A DNA stretch of 64,000 nt from a virus. Positions 39,801-47,364 of the stretch are shown here, in pieces. The stretch is from positions 25,766-89,765 of IMG/VR virus record IMGVR_UViG_3300023179_000058. One strand, 5' to 3'. A program made the translations under genes and the position numbers. The first letter of the stretch is position 1, and each line of letters begins with the position of its first letter. Below the pieces are notes generated by a model. That model was not told where the DNA came from and did no database searches. It saw nothing but the letters and a program-made list of their open reading frames with translations.

Positions 39801-40428
39801 CTTCAAAGAACTTGAATAGATTATCTAACGAAGGAAACTTTACTCTGAGATTCTTTAAAAAGTCTAAAAATCGTAGAAGCCCATTACCTAGACCACGAAG
39901 CACATCTGTAATAAAGTTTACTATTTTTCCTAAACGAGCAAGCCCGTCTTCAAGGAATCTTAATATACCTCTAAACCTTGCGAGAATGTCATCTAACTTT
40001 GTATTCAGAGCATCAAGAAAACCTCTGAATAATTTTAATAATTTTTCAAAGCCTTTTGCAAACGCGCCAGCGATGGCGAGTGCAAGATTCTTTAAGAAAT
40101 TAAGAAAACTGTTTTGTTCATCTTTACCTTGTCCTAAAATAGCCTTTAGAATGTCGGATAAAATTGAATTAGTTTTCTTTTGTTCACCAAGAATATCGGT
40201 GAACAGTTTTTTCTGCTCTAAAGATTTTTCTTCATCGAATGCCCTGTCACGCTGGCGCTGAGTTTGATCAGCCTTCATCATTTTAGCAAGACTTGCGAAT
40301 ACAGGCGCAAATGCCGCGGGGTTGCCCGCAATGGCAGCCCCTTTCAAGCCTGCTCCGAAGCCTGAAAGGGATTGACTGATTGAACCTGCAATCGTTTTAC
40401 CTAGGTCGCCTACTAAATTTGCTGCCAT
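33892..40428 (-). CDS. Giant tape-measure-like virion protein with peptidoglycan-type domain
   Basis: A 2178-residue protein in the place of T4 gp29. Residues about 90-600 are helical repeats with FF/FRNLFERF motifs, including an exact 31-residue tandem repeat. A SVRNNNPGNLRYY domain (about residues 846-970) resembles phage virion domains linked to peptidoglycan processing. Gly/Ala-rich membrane-like stretches lie near 1400-1700. It is about 3.7 times longer than T4 gp29, which suggests a long tail if it sets the tail length. Part of a minus-strand operon with gp51, gp26 and gp54-like genes. Confidence 0.75.
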   Translation of the reverse strand: MAANLVGDLGKTIAGSISQSLSGFGAGLKGAAIAGNPAAFAPVFASLAKMMKADQTQRQRDRAFDEEKSLEQKKLFTDILGEQKKTNSILSDILKAILGQGKDEQNSFLNFLKNLALAIAGAFAKGFEKLLKLFRGFLDALNTKLDDILARFRGILRFLEDGLARLGKIVNFITDVLRGLGNGLLRFLDFLKNLRVKFPSLDNLFKFFEDLPRRFGDFFRNLFERFKKLPFVDDIIKFLSDLPRRFGDFFRNLFERFKKLPFVDDIIKFLSDLSSRIRNVFNGVLDTFKNAFDDFKTKFKIPSFDDIIKAFDDFKVRIRLPNFEDVIRAIEKTFDALPASFGRLRNTTLINVAILADLLDEVKANLGAKFDTFKTTFTDAFGKVGSYFDDLAIKFDSLRTNALESFNRVTKAFSDGRLALSLDDLGKIMPEILGGTGGFLESISAKLGYFYQTYVVETVQKGLKAMDSAIDAIKNSEIVKVLGDIGKKLLKFLIPLDIILSVFDGLLVAFDEEKIASIIDKNAIEVTFMDRVAGFLGGGLSSFFLGFVDIASQVLNYAISNIFGSGATWAESYNTGLQEVGTVYLTRLVTNIFDFVKETFRLIGALFTFDGEGIKNAFNELWLIFDDFVVNIANFGMEILDRIGLRKLFIRMGNVIGSWWNDLSNSIGEGWFNAKKYIFGVVGNAVDASVNFIGPAITSMFNAISRGVNAVTSWVIDKISSFINVIPGLGDVAKKVAEFGKSIQIQETKYEPYQSGMTKEAARMAKEGFTKSIFTPTDENYVRDRDAIVSDKQRRDRDSAAERKRETRGLTSPAPAPVAPAPAAPATLPSQSPTYTPNNVSNNEPISVRNNNPGNLRYYSRYAGPGGVLEGAIPGPEGSFAQFPTPEMGMLAMQKQLQLDTQSRGMTLDQFISKYAPPGDNNDTGAYVANMSRSLGIGPNDRIPPHLIPQLQAAMIRQEGGPAASNYYSGVQPGAGGSSFGFGPPSLMTVGMPGQYGGGTRGGFYDTGPIMQAAGGTFGQGNFGGGFNGTISGPEQTYIRNRTLLEQGVIDGIESRRATTTAYTGQDADSRLINLNAASNEMESQNLVYQQQIATGIQKLNNQYDQQRKSLEMQFLGQIQSDVSRSLYKAMGGPQGFGVMGQQNSAFGAIDQLYQNSFQNFATKILGKDMGPVYGNIFSKLAASYTDQFVNQVLGPMFGPNAAQGFNRAINNYAQGASVRKQYDVLKADYDKTKVEFDKLSSQVTLVDRLNAMNPITGRPTQDKINLIKQVDQLEQLLGQKGAQVAQAKAAVSQNKKMVTEDLIYAMTGIPTGMRSLFGYEQGIQNFSQQMALMIGQPFSPLFGGAGGYEEYQRNVERQMKLGVDAQGRYMEQGALQIRDGMVMAGDYHNQGMSQVLGNHLQGMANITQYSVQSQAQIAQMQARSAQMNMMGSMAGGGGGGFLGTLGSIWEGVKSVGSAVMDVFSGTKSIGDAISGIFKPSAPSAVGAGGTIPGVTGQGTPAGGGFSMGNALVDFGTMYAAQKLGLGFGPATVALNAFGKNIIAGKGLEGGMDILKGGSGGIGFGGTLFNLYALKNANIRTPGGLLNTLLAGYQIYNALATGSLLASAGGMIQSLGSTLGSQTIANFGSGMSSGMTSAQLAAAYGEAGMAVPTGMSSGAIAGTALEGLAGGMAGSFIGSAIAGDKQLIQGVGSSTIGAMIGNFILPGIGGFVGGILGGVVDSLFGMGPKKTQSAGITGTLAEGSGTDIREYENWRQEGGKFRGDRSGRNEKAADPELVKYMQGAVNQVFTGVREGANILGIDPEAITGFTKAIEINLMGLSQADQAKRLQESILGFSDEMIKTAYADIVNYQIKVGDALESITTTFSRLVESTVFMNNAFEMLKYTADDLAKTVEGKTGLALADLKYDIMTIFGGKDLQEQQDNFNKFVGDYYKLFYTQQEQLTYSLNQKKKQFEAIETEIKTKLNIPGLENFDIPEFKGTVEESRIAYRDFVDNFVKSTGLATDESRAIYAKLIQAGPMFYEGAQQFVELSKVQNKKKTREELMAEGAALTGSLAAAAGSIGAGAFAGDFSNTLNTAAGSLEYISGTLSSVPVGGVIPTATLGAGSQQFLNEQGQLINGSMGTGAGTNVNTVVDNSVRQVSSPITTFVMQDDKVRDFHPILRNTERTSLRAYTLAMR
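39611..39796 (-). repeat. Perfect 93-bp tandem duplication in the tape measure
   Basis: Positions 39611-39703 and 39704-39796 are identical at all 93 bases. Each copy encodes 31 residues including RRFGDFFRNLFERFKK. No synonymous change has accumulated, so the duplication is recent or kept uniform by recombination. Confidence 0.95.
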
Positions 40429-40626
40429 TTATTTTCTTCTTGACTTTATTTGCGCTTGTTGTTCTCTTTGTCTTTGATTTTCTTCTTTTATAAATTCAGC
40501 CAACAGGGTTATATAAATGTCACGCTCAAAAGGCATCATCTCCTCAAGTTCAGTTAAACTATATTTATGGTGTTGTACCATAGCAAAGTTTGTCTTGTAA
40601 TAATTCAGAAGATTTTCATTGGACAT
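40429..40626 (-). CDS. gp51-like baseplate hub assembly protein (65 aa)
   Basis: A 65-residue helical protein with YSLTELEEMMPFERDIY, matching the short gp51-like proteins of T4-like cyanophages, much smaller than T4 gp51. It lies between gp26-like and tape-measure genes. Stop is adjacent to the tape-measure start. Confidence 0.7.
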   Translation of the reverse strand: MSNENLLNYYKTNFAMVQHHKYSLTELEEMMPFERDIYITLLAEFIKEENQRQREQQAQIKSRRK

Positions 40627-40628
40627 TG

Positions 40629-41369
40629 TTATCCGAAAAAACTTGTCATACCCTCTAATTCTACTTTATCTTCACATCCGCATGTAGCGCATGTCCAAGT
40701 AATTACCTTCTTCAACTTAGGCATTGTGTTAAAGAATTCAGTTATTTTTGCAAACTGTTCTTGTGAAAGCCCGTTGATAAATTCTATCAATTCGCTCTTT
40801 GTAGATTCGCTAGCCGGGTAAGTGTTCTCATTATCAAAAATGTAATCGATACTCTCAACCACAACACCTTGAATTACATCAAATTGATTTTGTTTGTCAT
40901 TGGCTTGCAATTTATCTGCCATAGACATGGTTGGATATTTGAGTACAACACCAACGCCAGACTCTTCATCTAACAAAATCTTGCTAGTGTGATTCTCATT
41001 TACTTCTACTTCAACATCCATAATGTTTAACTTGTATGGAGTATTGTACTCACACATTTCGCCCTTAGAGTTTAAACCTGTTGGGTGAGTGAGTTTAAGT
41101 TCAATCTCTTCACCAATTGATTTGCCACGAAGACGCAAGAAGAAATATTCCAAATCAAACATTGGAAGTTTATCTACATCAATTTCGTCTACAGAGCAAT
41201 TGGTAATGATCTGTTTAATTGCACGAAGCATCTCTTTAGGGTCTTGGGATTCAAGAGCCATTAAAAGAATCTTCTGTTCTTTAACTAAGAACGGTCTATA
41301 TTTGTAACTTTTTTTAGTTGAATGTAATGTCAACTCATAAATCGGTGATTTGATTTTTGGTAAAGCCAT
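40629..41369 (-). CDS. gp26-like baseplate hub subunit
   Basis: A 246-residue protein, with VKEQKILLMALESQD and LPMFDLEYFFLRLR typical of gp26-like proteins in cyanophages. The C-terminus has a CATCGC zinc-like motif. It helps assemble the baseplate hub. The ATG lies behind AAAGGAG. Confidence 0.8.
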   Translation of the reverse strand: MALPKIKSPIYELTLHSTKKSYKYRPFLVKEQKILLMALESQDPKEMLRAIKQIITNCSVDEIDVDKLPMFDLEYFFLRLRGKSIGEEIELKLTHPTGLNSKGEMCEYNTPYKLNIMDVEVEVNENHTSKILLDEESGVGVVLKYPTMSMADKLQANDKQNQFDVIQGVVVESIDYIFDNENTYPASESTKSELIEFINGLSQEQFAKITEFFNTMPKLKKVITWTCATCGCEDKVELEGMTSFFG

Positions 41370-41398
41370 GATGTTTCTCCTTTAGTATAAAAAAATAA

Positions 41399-42133
41399 TT
41401 ACGCAGTTAGAGTGCCAGCAGTTTGTTGTGTGTTAAAAACTGGCGTATCTCCAGGTAATTGAATATACCCTTGCGTAAAGTCCACAGTATGAAAACGATA
41501 AGTCATTGTTACTGAAAATCGTTGATATGTGTTCTGCTCTTCCCAAGTTAAGTTCATTGGACTTAACTGGATTGGATATGCGTTGAACAAAGTATATCTA
41601 GCAAGTTGTTTTCTGTCTCCACTTACTTGATGTATACGCACTTGTCCAGATGCATATTGATTATAGTATTTTGAAAGACCAGCACGGCTTGCATTTCCGT
41701 TTTGAAGGTCTGTCTGATTAATAATGTTTTCGACCCAAACTTCAAACATTGCTCTTTCTCTAAAATCCTCAGAGCAAATAATCTGCATGTTTACATCTTG
41801 GTACGAAGTTTCATATGCATATTTTGTCGTTGGTCCGTATGCTTGATCATCTGCGGTAGATACAGTTCTTCCTGGCAATTCTGTCGCTTCACAGCGAAAA
41901 CGAAAAGTACTATTAATGTCTTTACCATCAAACGAATTCCACCAGTTTGGTCCTGAAATATTTACGCTACCTGCAACATTGAAAGTTTGTCCAGGACGAT
42001 TTGCATTAGTGAGTCCTGTTCTTGTTTTAGTCAAGAATGCACTTCTTAACTCTGGAGGCAAATCAACCTCCGCGTAAAACATATTAGGTCTTACGGGTTT
42101 GAAGTTTGCTCTAAATTGACTGATACTAAACAT
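41399..42133 (-). CDS. gp54-like tail-tube initiator
   Basis: A 244-residue protein with the tail-tube fold pattern: ELPGRTVST, then YETSYQDVNMQIICSEDF, then RYTLFNAYPIQLSPMNL. In T4, gp54 and gp48 sit on the hub to start tube polymerisation. It lies with the hub genes. Distinguishing gp54 from a gp19-like tube protein needs comparison. Confidence 0.65.
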   Translation of the reverse strand: MFSISQFRANFKPVRPNMFYAEVDLPPELRSAFLTKTRTGLTNANRPGQTFNVAGSVNISGPNWWNSFDGKDINSTFRFRCEATELPGRTVSTADDQAYGPTTKYAYETSYQDVNMQIICSEDFRERAMFEVWVENIINQTDLQNGNASRAGLSKYYNQYASGQVRIHQVSGDRKQLARYTLFNAYPIQLSPMNLTWEEQNTYQRFSVTMTYRFHTVDFTQGYIQLPGDTPVFNTQQTAGTLTA

Positions 42134-42145
42134 ATTTGTTTGTCC

Positions 42146-42742
42146 TTAAATCATTGCTCTACTGTCTGCCCAAATGCTTGCTTTATCTGATTTTTTAAAT
42201 CTTTCAAGTGGTAGAAATAGCGCAATGTCCCATTCCGGCGCTTTAATTTCCAAGAATTGCGAACGAACATGATTGTACAAGTATCGTTTTACAGTTGGTT
42301 TGAATGCACTATATTTAGATGCACTTTGCAGAATACGATAGGTTGCTAGAATCTTTGTTTTATCATTGTACTTCTTATCAGTTGTAATAGTGTACAATGC
42401 GTCCATTAACTTTGCGCGAAGCATGTATGGTAGATAATGGAAGTTGATTCCCAAAAAGCCATCGTTATAAGTCTCAATAGGAAAAATTAATGGAAATGTA
42501 TCATAATATGGTAGGTCAAGTTTGCCCTTTGGGTCATACTTAAACAAGTACATATATCCAGGCTTCATGTCTACGACTTTGCGTTTTGGCTCAAACGAAC
42601 GAATAACTTTGGATGGCGTAAGCGAGGCAATGCCTTCCGCTTGTTGCGCGGCATCTCTGTACCATTCTCTTGCGACTTTGGTTCTTGCAGGTGTCATACC
42701 TGCTGAAACGCCGCGATAGATGAGTTCTTTAAATAGAAGCAT
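42146..42742 (-). CDS. T4-like conserved virion-region protein
   Basis: A 198-residue basic protein with PGYMYLFKYDPKGKLDLPYY and a PEWDIALFLPLERF end. It occurs beside gp4 in T4-like phages. By position it may be the DNA-end protector gp2 or another completion protein; the sequence alone does not settle this. Confidence 0.5.
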   Translation of the reverse strand: MLLFKELIYRGVSAGMTPARTKVAREWYRDAAQQAEGIASLTPSKVIRSFEPKRKVVDMKPGYMYLFKYDPKGKLDLPYYDTFPLIFPIETYNDGFLGINFHYLPYMLRAKLMDALYTITTDKKYNDKTKILATYRILQSASKYSAFKPTVKRYLYNHVRSQFLEIKAPEWDIALFLPLERFKKSDKASIWADSRAMI

Positions 42743-42768
42743 AAAATCCTACTGATTTGCGATACATA

Positions 42769-42776
42769 TATTTATG
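42769..42776 (-). promoter_or_regulatory. Late-promoter-like box for minus-strand genes
   Basis: CATAAATA on the minus strand, one base off TATAAATA, about 27 nt before the ATG of the 42146 gene. It may drive the minus-strand virion operon. Confidence 0.4.
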
Positions 42777-43206
42777 TCAATTGCTTCTCAGTAAGTAACT
42801 TAAAATCCCAATTTCTGTCTAAACAATACTCAGTTGCCGCTTTCCATTTGGCTTGATTGACGCCCCATGTCATCACTTCATTCAGATACCTGCGCGTAGG
42901 TTTACCGACAAGTTTTGCCGGTTCTAGTGTTTGTTTGTGTGGTTTTACCTCAATCAATGATGCACGAATAGTGCCGTTTTTATCTTTATAGCGTATCCAG
43001 AAATCGACAAAGTAACGATGCCAACGATTATCGATTGGAGACTTGTAAGGTACAACTATCTCTTCCGAATTCCACTCCAGAATTGACGAATTTGTATCAC
43101 AATAGACCATGAATCTGCGTTCGAGTAGACTCCGATAAATGATATTTGTTGGATCACCCTTGTATTTTTGTGGGTTTTTCGGTTTGAATCTACCTTTGTA
43201 TGCCAT
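42772..43206 (-). CDS. gp4-like head completion protein
   Basis: A 144-residue protein starting MAYKGRFKPKNPQKYKGDPT, then IYRSLLERRFMVYCD and a nuclease-like EVKPHKQT motif, matching T4 gp4/50 head completion proteins, which prepare DNA-filled heads for tail joining. Begins the minus-strand operon, divergent from gp48. Confidence 0.88.
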   Translation of the reverse strand: MAYKGRFKPKNPQKYKGDPTNIIYRSLLERRFMVYCDTNSSILEWNSEEIVVPYKSPIDNRWHRYFVDFWIRYKDKNGTIRASLIEVKPHKQTLEPAKLVGKPTRRYLNEVMTWGVNQAKWKAATEYCLDRNWDFKLLTEKQLT

Positions 43207-43214
43207 TTTCAGAT

Positions 43215-43222
43215 TATAAATA
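43215..43222 (+). promoter_or_regulatory. T4-type late promoter before gp48
   Basis: TATAAATA at 43215-43222, about 26 nt before the gp48 ATG (43248), followed by AGGG. It matches the T4 late consensus, read by gp55/gp33 holoenzyme. It lies between divergent late operons. Confidence 0.8.
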
Positions 43223-43247
43223 AGAGAGTTAACCTATAGGGATTTAT

Positions 43248-44270
43248 ATGGCAAGAACATCTTTCACACCAACCGCAGATAATCAGACGGCTCTGTATCC
43301 TGAGGCTGGTTCTGGAATACAGGAAGCGTCTTCTGCGGTAAGCGGACATGACCGCTATACTGCGGCTAATCTAGTTCAAGGAACTGGAGTGTGGCAATAT
43401 CCTATTCAGAATGATGATTTTAATGTGCCATTTTTACAATTTAAATTTCTTGATGCCTTTGGAAATATTTTCAATCAACAAAGGGCACCTACTATCTATC
43501 TGCGAATGCCAAATCAATTTAACATTTCTGCATTCTCAGAGTACGCAAGAACAGATAATGTCTTTGGTGCTGGCAATCAATTGCTTAAAAACGAAAACGA
43601 TCTAGCACTTGGTCGTGCAAAACAAGAAGAGTCATTTGATAGCAGTCTAATTGCAAAGTATGGATTGAGTGCGGCTGAAGCGTTTCAAACCGGTATTGCA
43701 AGAGCGTTGAGAAATGTTGAAGGCTTTCTTGCATCTGGTGGTATGAACAACATTGCACAATTTGAATTTACTCAAAGACAAGCAGTTAATCCGTTCTCTC
43801 AGTTATTGTACAAAGGTCCTCAGCACAGAAAGTATCAAATTCCTGTAATGATGCGTCCACGATCAAAGCAAGAAGCAGAACATATCAAAAAAATTATTCA
43901 TACTTTTAGAGTTGCATCATCACCATCAGTTCCCGATGTAAGTGGTAATTTTACATACACTGGATTAAGTGGAACAAGACCACCTATTGAAACTGGTATT
44001 GGCGAAGGCAGTACATTCACATATGGCTATCCGCACCTAACTCAGTTTGATGTGGTTTTCAAAACTGTAGAGCAAGATATTAAAATTTTTAGAAGTAAGG
44101 CTTGCGTGATCGATTCTGTTGCAGTTGACTATGGTGGTCAAAAACTTACATTCTTTGAAGATGGTAATGTAACAGAGGCGCAGTTGACAATTCAGTTGAC
44201 AGAAATTATTCCAAGAACACTTGGCGATGGTCTGTCCGAAGCAAAGAACAACAATTTCTCAATGGTATAA
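43248..44270 (+). CDS. gp48-like baseplate tail-tube cap
   Basis: A 340-residue protein with QAVNPFSQLLYKGPQHRKYQ and TFRVASSPSVPD near the middle and DYGGQKLTFFEDG near the end, as in gp48 of T4-like cyanophages (T4: 364 aa). It caps the hub and starts the tube. First plus-strand late gene. Confidence 0.85.
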   Translation: MARTSFTPTADNQTALYPEAGSGIQEASSAVSGHDRYTAANLVQGTGVWQYPIQNDDFNVPFLQFKFLDAFGNIFNQQRAPTIYLRMPNQFNISAFSEYARTDNVFGAGNQLLKNENDLALGRAKQEESFDSSLIAKYGLSAAEAFQTGIARALRNVEGFLASGGMNNIAQFEFTQRQAVNPFSQLLYKGPQHRKYQIPVMMRPRSKQEAEHIKKIIHTFRVASSPSVPDVSGNFTYTGLSGTRPPIETGIGEGSTFTYGYPHLTQFDVVFKTVEQDIKIFRSKACVIDSVAVDYGGQKLTFFEDGNVTEAQLTIQLTEIIPRTLGDGLSEAKNNNFSMV

Positions 44271-44271
44271 A

Positions 44272-44793
44272 ATGTTTCAATTTTTTCCTAAAACACTTTA
44301 TCTTATTAACGACTTTGATTATCAAAAAGTTGTTGATCTAAATGTGTCTGCACAAATTACAGACTATGTTAAGAAATTCAAAACTTCTCCCTCGATTCGC
44401 CAATTCATTATTCGAGACGGCGAAAGACCAGAAGCACTTTCACAACGCCTATATGGTACACCAAAATACGATTATCTGATTATGTTATTGAATGACATTG
44501 AAAGCATCTACGATGACTGGCCTCAAAATTCTGTAGCACTCAATAACTATATTGAAAAGAAATATGGAAGCATTTCCGCATCGAATGTAACAGGTTATTG
44601 GTACACTGGTGACGGTGATCAAGTGGCGGAAGCATATTGGAATACGCTAACAAATGATCCAAAAAAATATTCCAAGTCATTCCTTGAATACGAAGTAGAC
44701 TTGAATGATGAGAAAGCAAAAATCGATATATTTGATATTCAAATTGCACTAAAATTTGAAACTGGTTTACAAGAATTATTTGACAATCTATAA
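44272..44793 (+). CDS. gp53-like baseplate wedge subunit
   Basis: A 173-residue protein. The core RPEALSQRLYGTPKYDYLIM, followed by NDIESIYDDWP, is the LysM-like gp53 domain that clamps wedges together. Start chosen at ATG 44272, one base after the gp48 stop. Confidence 0.85.
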   Translation: MFQFFPKTLYLINDFDYQKVVDLNVSAQITDYVKKFKTSPSIRQFIIRDGERPEALSQRLYGTPKYDYLIMLLNDIESIYDDWPQNSVALNNYIEKKYGSISASNVTGYWYTGDGDQVAEAYWNTLTNDPKKYSKSFLEYEVDLNDEKAKIDIFDIQIALKFETGLQELFDNL

Positions 44794-46178
44794 TGGCATA
44801 CACATTTCCTAAACTTAATGTACCTCGCGATCAATTTGGCTTTCAGATAGAGTCAGAATTAACTACGCCCGATCACATTAAAGATACATATAAGTTAGCC
44901 ATATTTTTTATTAAAATTAAAAACGGCAGAACTATTTCTTTAGGTAACTCTTTCAGTAAACTTGAGATATATGAAGACATTTTTAGTCCGTCAATTACTG
45001 GCAAAGTATCTATTTACGATTATGTTGGTGGTATTGAAAAGTTTCTTTTTACTGGCGGCGAAACAATTACATTGCAAGTACTTAAACCAGGCGGTTCAAA
45101 TGAAATTTTAATTTCGCGTGATGATTTGATTGTTTATGAAGTAGGTAAGATTCGTTACGATAATGAAAATGCTATGACATATGATTTGCATTTTACATCA
45201 AAGGCTTCAATTGCATCACAGAAAAAAAGACTGTATAAAAGTTTTGGTGCTGATAGAGGATTAAAAAGCGTATTTTCTAAAATTTATTCTGATGTGAACG
45301 CAGTTTCAAATCTGAATATTAATACAATTGATCCTGATATTAAACTTCAGAATCCGTTTGTTTCTCCTGGATACACTCCACTTGAAGCACTATCGCAACT
45401 TGCAAGAAGATCATGTGCATTAGGCGACTATTTTGTATTCTATGAAAAACTTCATGGAAGAAATGCCGCAGATTTTAAACATGTATTCATTTCACTAGGC
45501 TCACTTAAAGAGTTTTGGAACAATACAGAAAAATTGCAAAAACTTGTTTACCAACCAACTCAAGATTACATAAACCGAGAAACAAGCACATTTATTCAAT
45601 TGAAAAGTTTTTTAATTGAAAACAATTTCCAACATTTGGAAAGAATGCAGACTGGTTTCTACAATTCAAACATTCGTCAAATTGATCCATACAGTCGCAA
45701 TTATACCGATTCAAAAATCAGTTACAAAGACATGGCACTTGACACGGATTTTTATGCAAATCGTATCTTGGAGAACAATAACGAATTTTTAAAATACGAT
45801 GATAGTTACCCAGAATATCCTGGCGAAAGATTGATTATTAAACCGAAAAATGATATAGTATTAGATAAGGCGAATTGGATCAAATATGACACTTATGGCG
45901 GTCTTCTAAATAGTGGGTTAAGAGTGCTTGCAGATATACCAGGCGCAGATAATCGCATTAGCGTAGGCTATGCCGTAGAATTGGCACTACCAAGTAAGGT
46001 AGCAAAGGCACAAAACTTAGAACAAAGTTATGTTGCTGAAGACGAATTTTATTCAGGCAAATATCTAGTAACGGCGGTGCGTCATATGTTCACTAAAGAC
46101 ACTTACATCAAGAAAATAGAACTAAGCCGCGGCTCACTCAAGATTAATCTTGACAGACGCATCGAACAAACGAGTTAA
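44793..46178 (+). CDS. gp27-like baseplate hub protein
   Basis: A 461-residue protein: SFSKLEIYEDIFSPSITGKV at residues 53-72 and KYLVTAVRHMFTKDTYIKK near 430 are typical of gp27/gpD-type hub proteins, which connect tube and spike. Starts at the gp53 stop. Confidence 0.8.
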   Translation: MAYTFPKLNVPRDQFGFQIESELTTPDHIKDTYKLAIFFIKIKNGRTISLGNSFSKLEIYEDIFSPSITGKVSIYDYVGGIEKFLFTGGETITLQVLKPGGSNEILISRDDLIVYEVGKIRYDNENAMTYDLHFTSKASIASQKKRLYKSFGADRGLKSVFSKIYSDVNAVSNLNINTIDPDIKLQNPFVSPGYTPLEALSQLARRSCALGDYFVFYEKLHGRNAADFKHVFISLGSLKEFWNNTEKLQKLVYQPTQDYINRETSTFIQLKSFLIENNFQHLERMQTGFYNSNIRQIDPYSRNYTDSKISYKDMALDTDFYANRILENNNEFLKYDDSYPEYPGERLIIKPKNDIVLDKANWIKYDTYGGLLNSGLRVLADIPGADNRISVGYAVELALPSKVAKAQNLEQSYVAEDEFYSGKYLVTAVRHMFTKDTYIKKIELSRGSLKINLDRRIEQTS

Positions 46179-46181
46179 AAA

Positions 46182-47135
46182 ATGAAACTAACATTTTCAG
46201 AATATCTTAATAAAAGAGAATACGAAGCGCAAGTATCGCTTGAAGAAAAACTTATTCTCTATAATAATGGCGCAAAGTACGGACAAATAGTATTCTTAGC
46301 CGGTGGTGCTGGCTCGGGTAAAGGCTTTGCGATTAGTAATTTTATGCAAGGCGAAGATTTTAAGATTCGTGATGTAGATGCATTAAAAGTTGCATTTCAA
46401 AAACTAGATGATCTAGGCAAATTTACTATGGATGAGTTGCTGAAGAAGTACGGCGATAATATTAATAAAAAAGACATGGAATTTATTCAAAAGAATGTAA
46501 TTGATAAAGGCTATTCTCTTAAAGATTTAAATCTTAAAACGCCAGAGCATGTTTATTCGTTGCATGTTTTGATTCGCGCAACAGGTGCAAAAAATAAAAC
46601 ACTTGATCTATTGCTTGACGGTGCGGCACAGAATACCCTGCCAAATATTCTAATTGATTCTACATTTGCAGACATGGATGACATTAACACTTACATTCCG
46701 ATGTTGATAAAAGCAGGATATAAAACTACAAACATTCATGTGACTTGGGTACTAACTAATTATGAGATTGCAATTGAAAACAATGCAAAGCGTTCTAGAG
46801 TTGTACCACAAGACATTTTGTTAAAAACACATAGAGGCGCGGCACAAACAGTATTTAAACTGGTGAAGACAGGATTTCCAAAAGAAGTAGATGGTGGCGT
46901 TTATGTTGTATTGAACAACCCACAGAATACAATGTTTATCGTTGATCCGAAAACAGGTAAGCACTATAAAGATATTAAAGGCAACAAAGTTGTAGGCAAC
47001 TTCATGTATTTGACAATGAAGAAGCCAGGTAAAGCAATGACAACTGATGCAGATGTACGCAAGCAATTGTACACTTGGATTAAAGACAATGTACCACCAG
47101 ACGCATTAGATACGAAAGATTTAGATAGTCTATGA
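46182..47135 (+). CDS. Zeta-toxin-like P-loop kinase
   Basis: A 317-residue protein. IVFLAGGAGSGKGFA (Walker A, near residue 40), ILIDSTFADMDDI (near 165), and LTNYEIAIENNAKRSR with a basic lid (near 195) resemble zeta-toxin/polynucleotide-kinase-type ATPases. Zeta toxins phosphorylate UDP-GlcNAc. Its place between gp27 and gp5-like hub genes is unusual; it may be carried in the virion. Substrate unknown. Confidence 0.65.
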   Translation: MKLTFSEYLNKREYEAQVSLEEKLILYNNGAKYGQIVFLAGGAGSGKGFAISNFMQGEDFKIRDVDALKVAFQKLDDLGKFTMDELLKKYGDNINKKDMEFIQKNVIDKGYSLKDLNLKTPEHVYSLHVLIRATGAKNKTLDLLLDGAAQNTLPNILIDSTFADMDDINTYIPMLIKAGYKTTNIHVTWVLTNYEIAIENNAKRSRVVPQDILLKTHRGAAQTVFKLVKTGFPKEVDGGVYVVLNNPQNTMFIVDPKTGKHYKDIKGNKVVGNFMYLTMKKPGKAMTTDADVRKQLYTWIKDNVPPDALDTKDLDSL

Positions 47136-47362
47136 AAACATTCAAACAATATTTAAGCACTCCTGCTACGCAAGAAGAGTGGGAAGAAGATGTATATGGA
47201 CCAGAACTTGTTGAAGTACTCAAGCAAGTAGATGGTAAGTGGGCGTTAGTTTCAAAGAAGACAGGCAAACCTCTTGCATACTATAAAGGTGAAGGCAAAC
47301 CTTCAGACGATTGGGTAGCGAAACAAGAAAGACGCATCCAATATTTTAAACACATGGGGTAA
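47132..47362 (+). CDS. T4-like conserved small protein (76 aa)
   Basis: KWALVSKKTGKPLAYYKGEG, then WVAKQERRIQYFKH, is a recurrent module in T4-like aquatic phages. It overlaps the kinase gene by 4 nt. Function unknown. Confidence 0.65.
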   Translation: MKTFKQYLSTPATQEEWEEDVYGPELVEVLKQVDGKWALVSKKTGKPLAYYKGEGKPSDDWVAKQERRIQYFKHMG

Positions 47363-47364
47363 GT

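Noticed and set aside
39308-40261. A 317-codon plus-strand frame opposite the tape-measure gene
   Set aside because: It lies wholly inside the clear tape-measure gene; its repeats simply mirror the 93-bp duplication.
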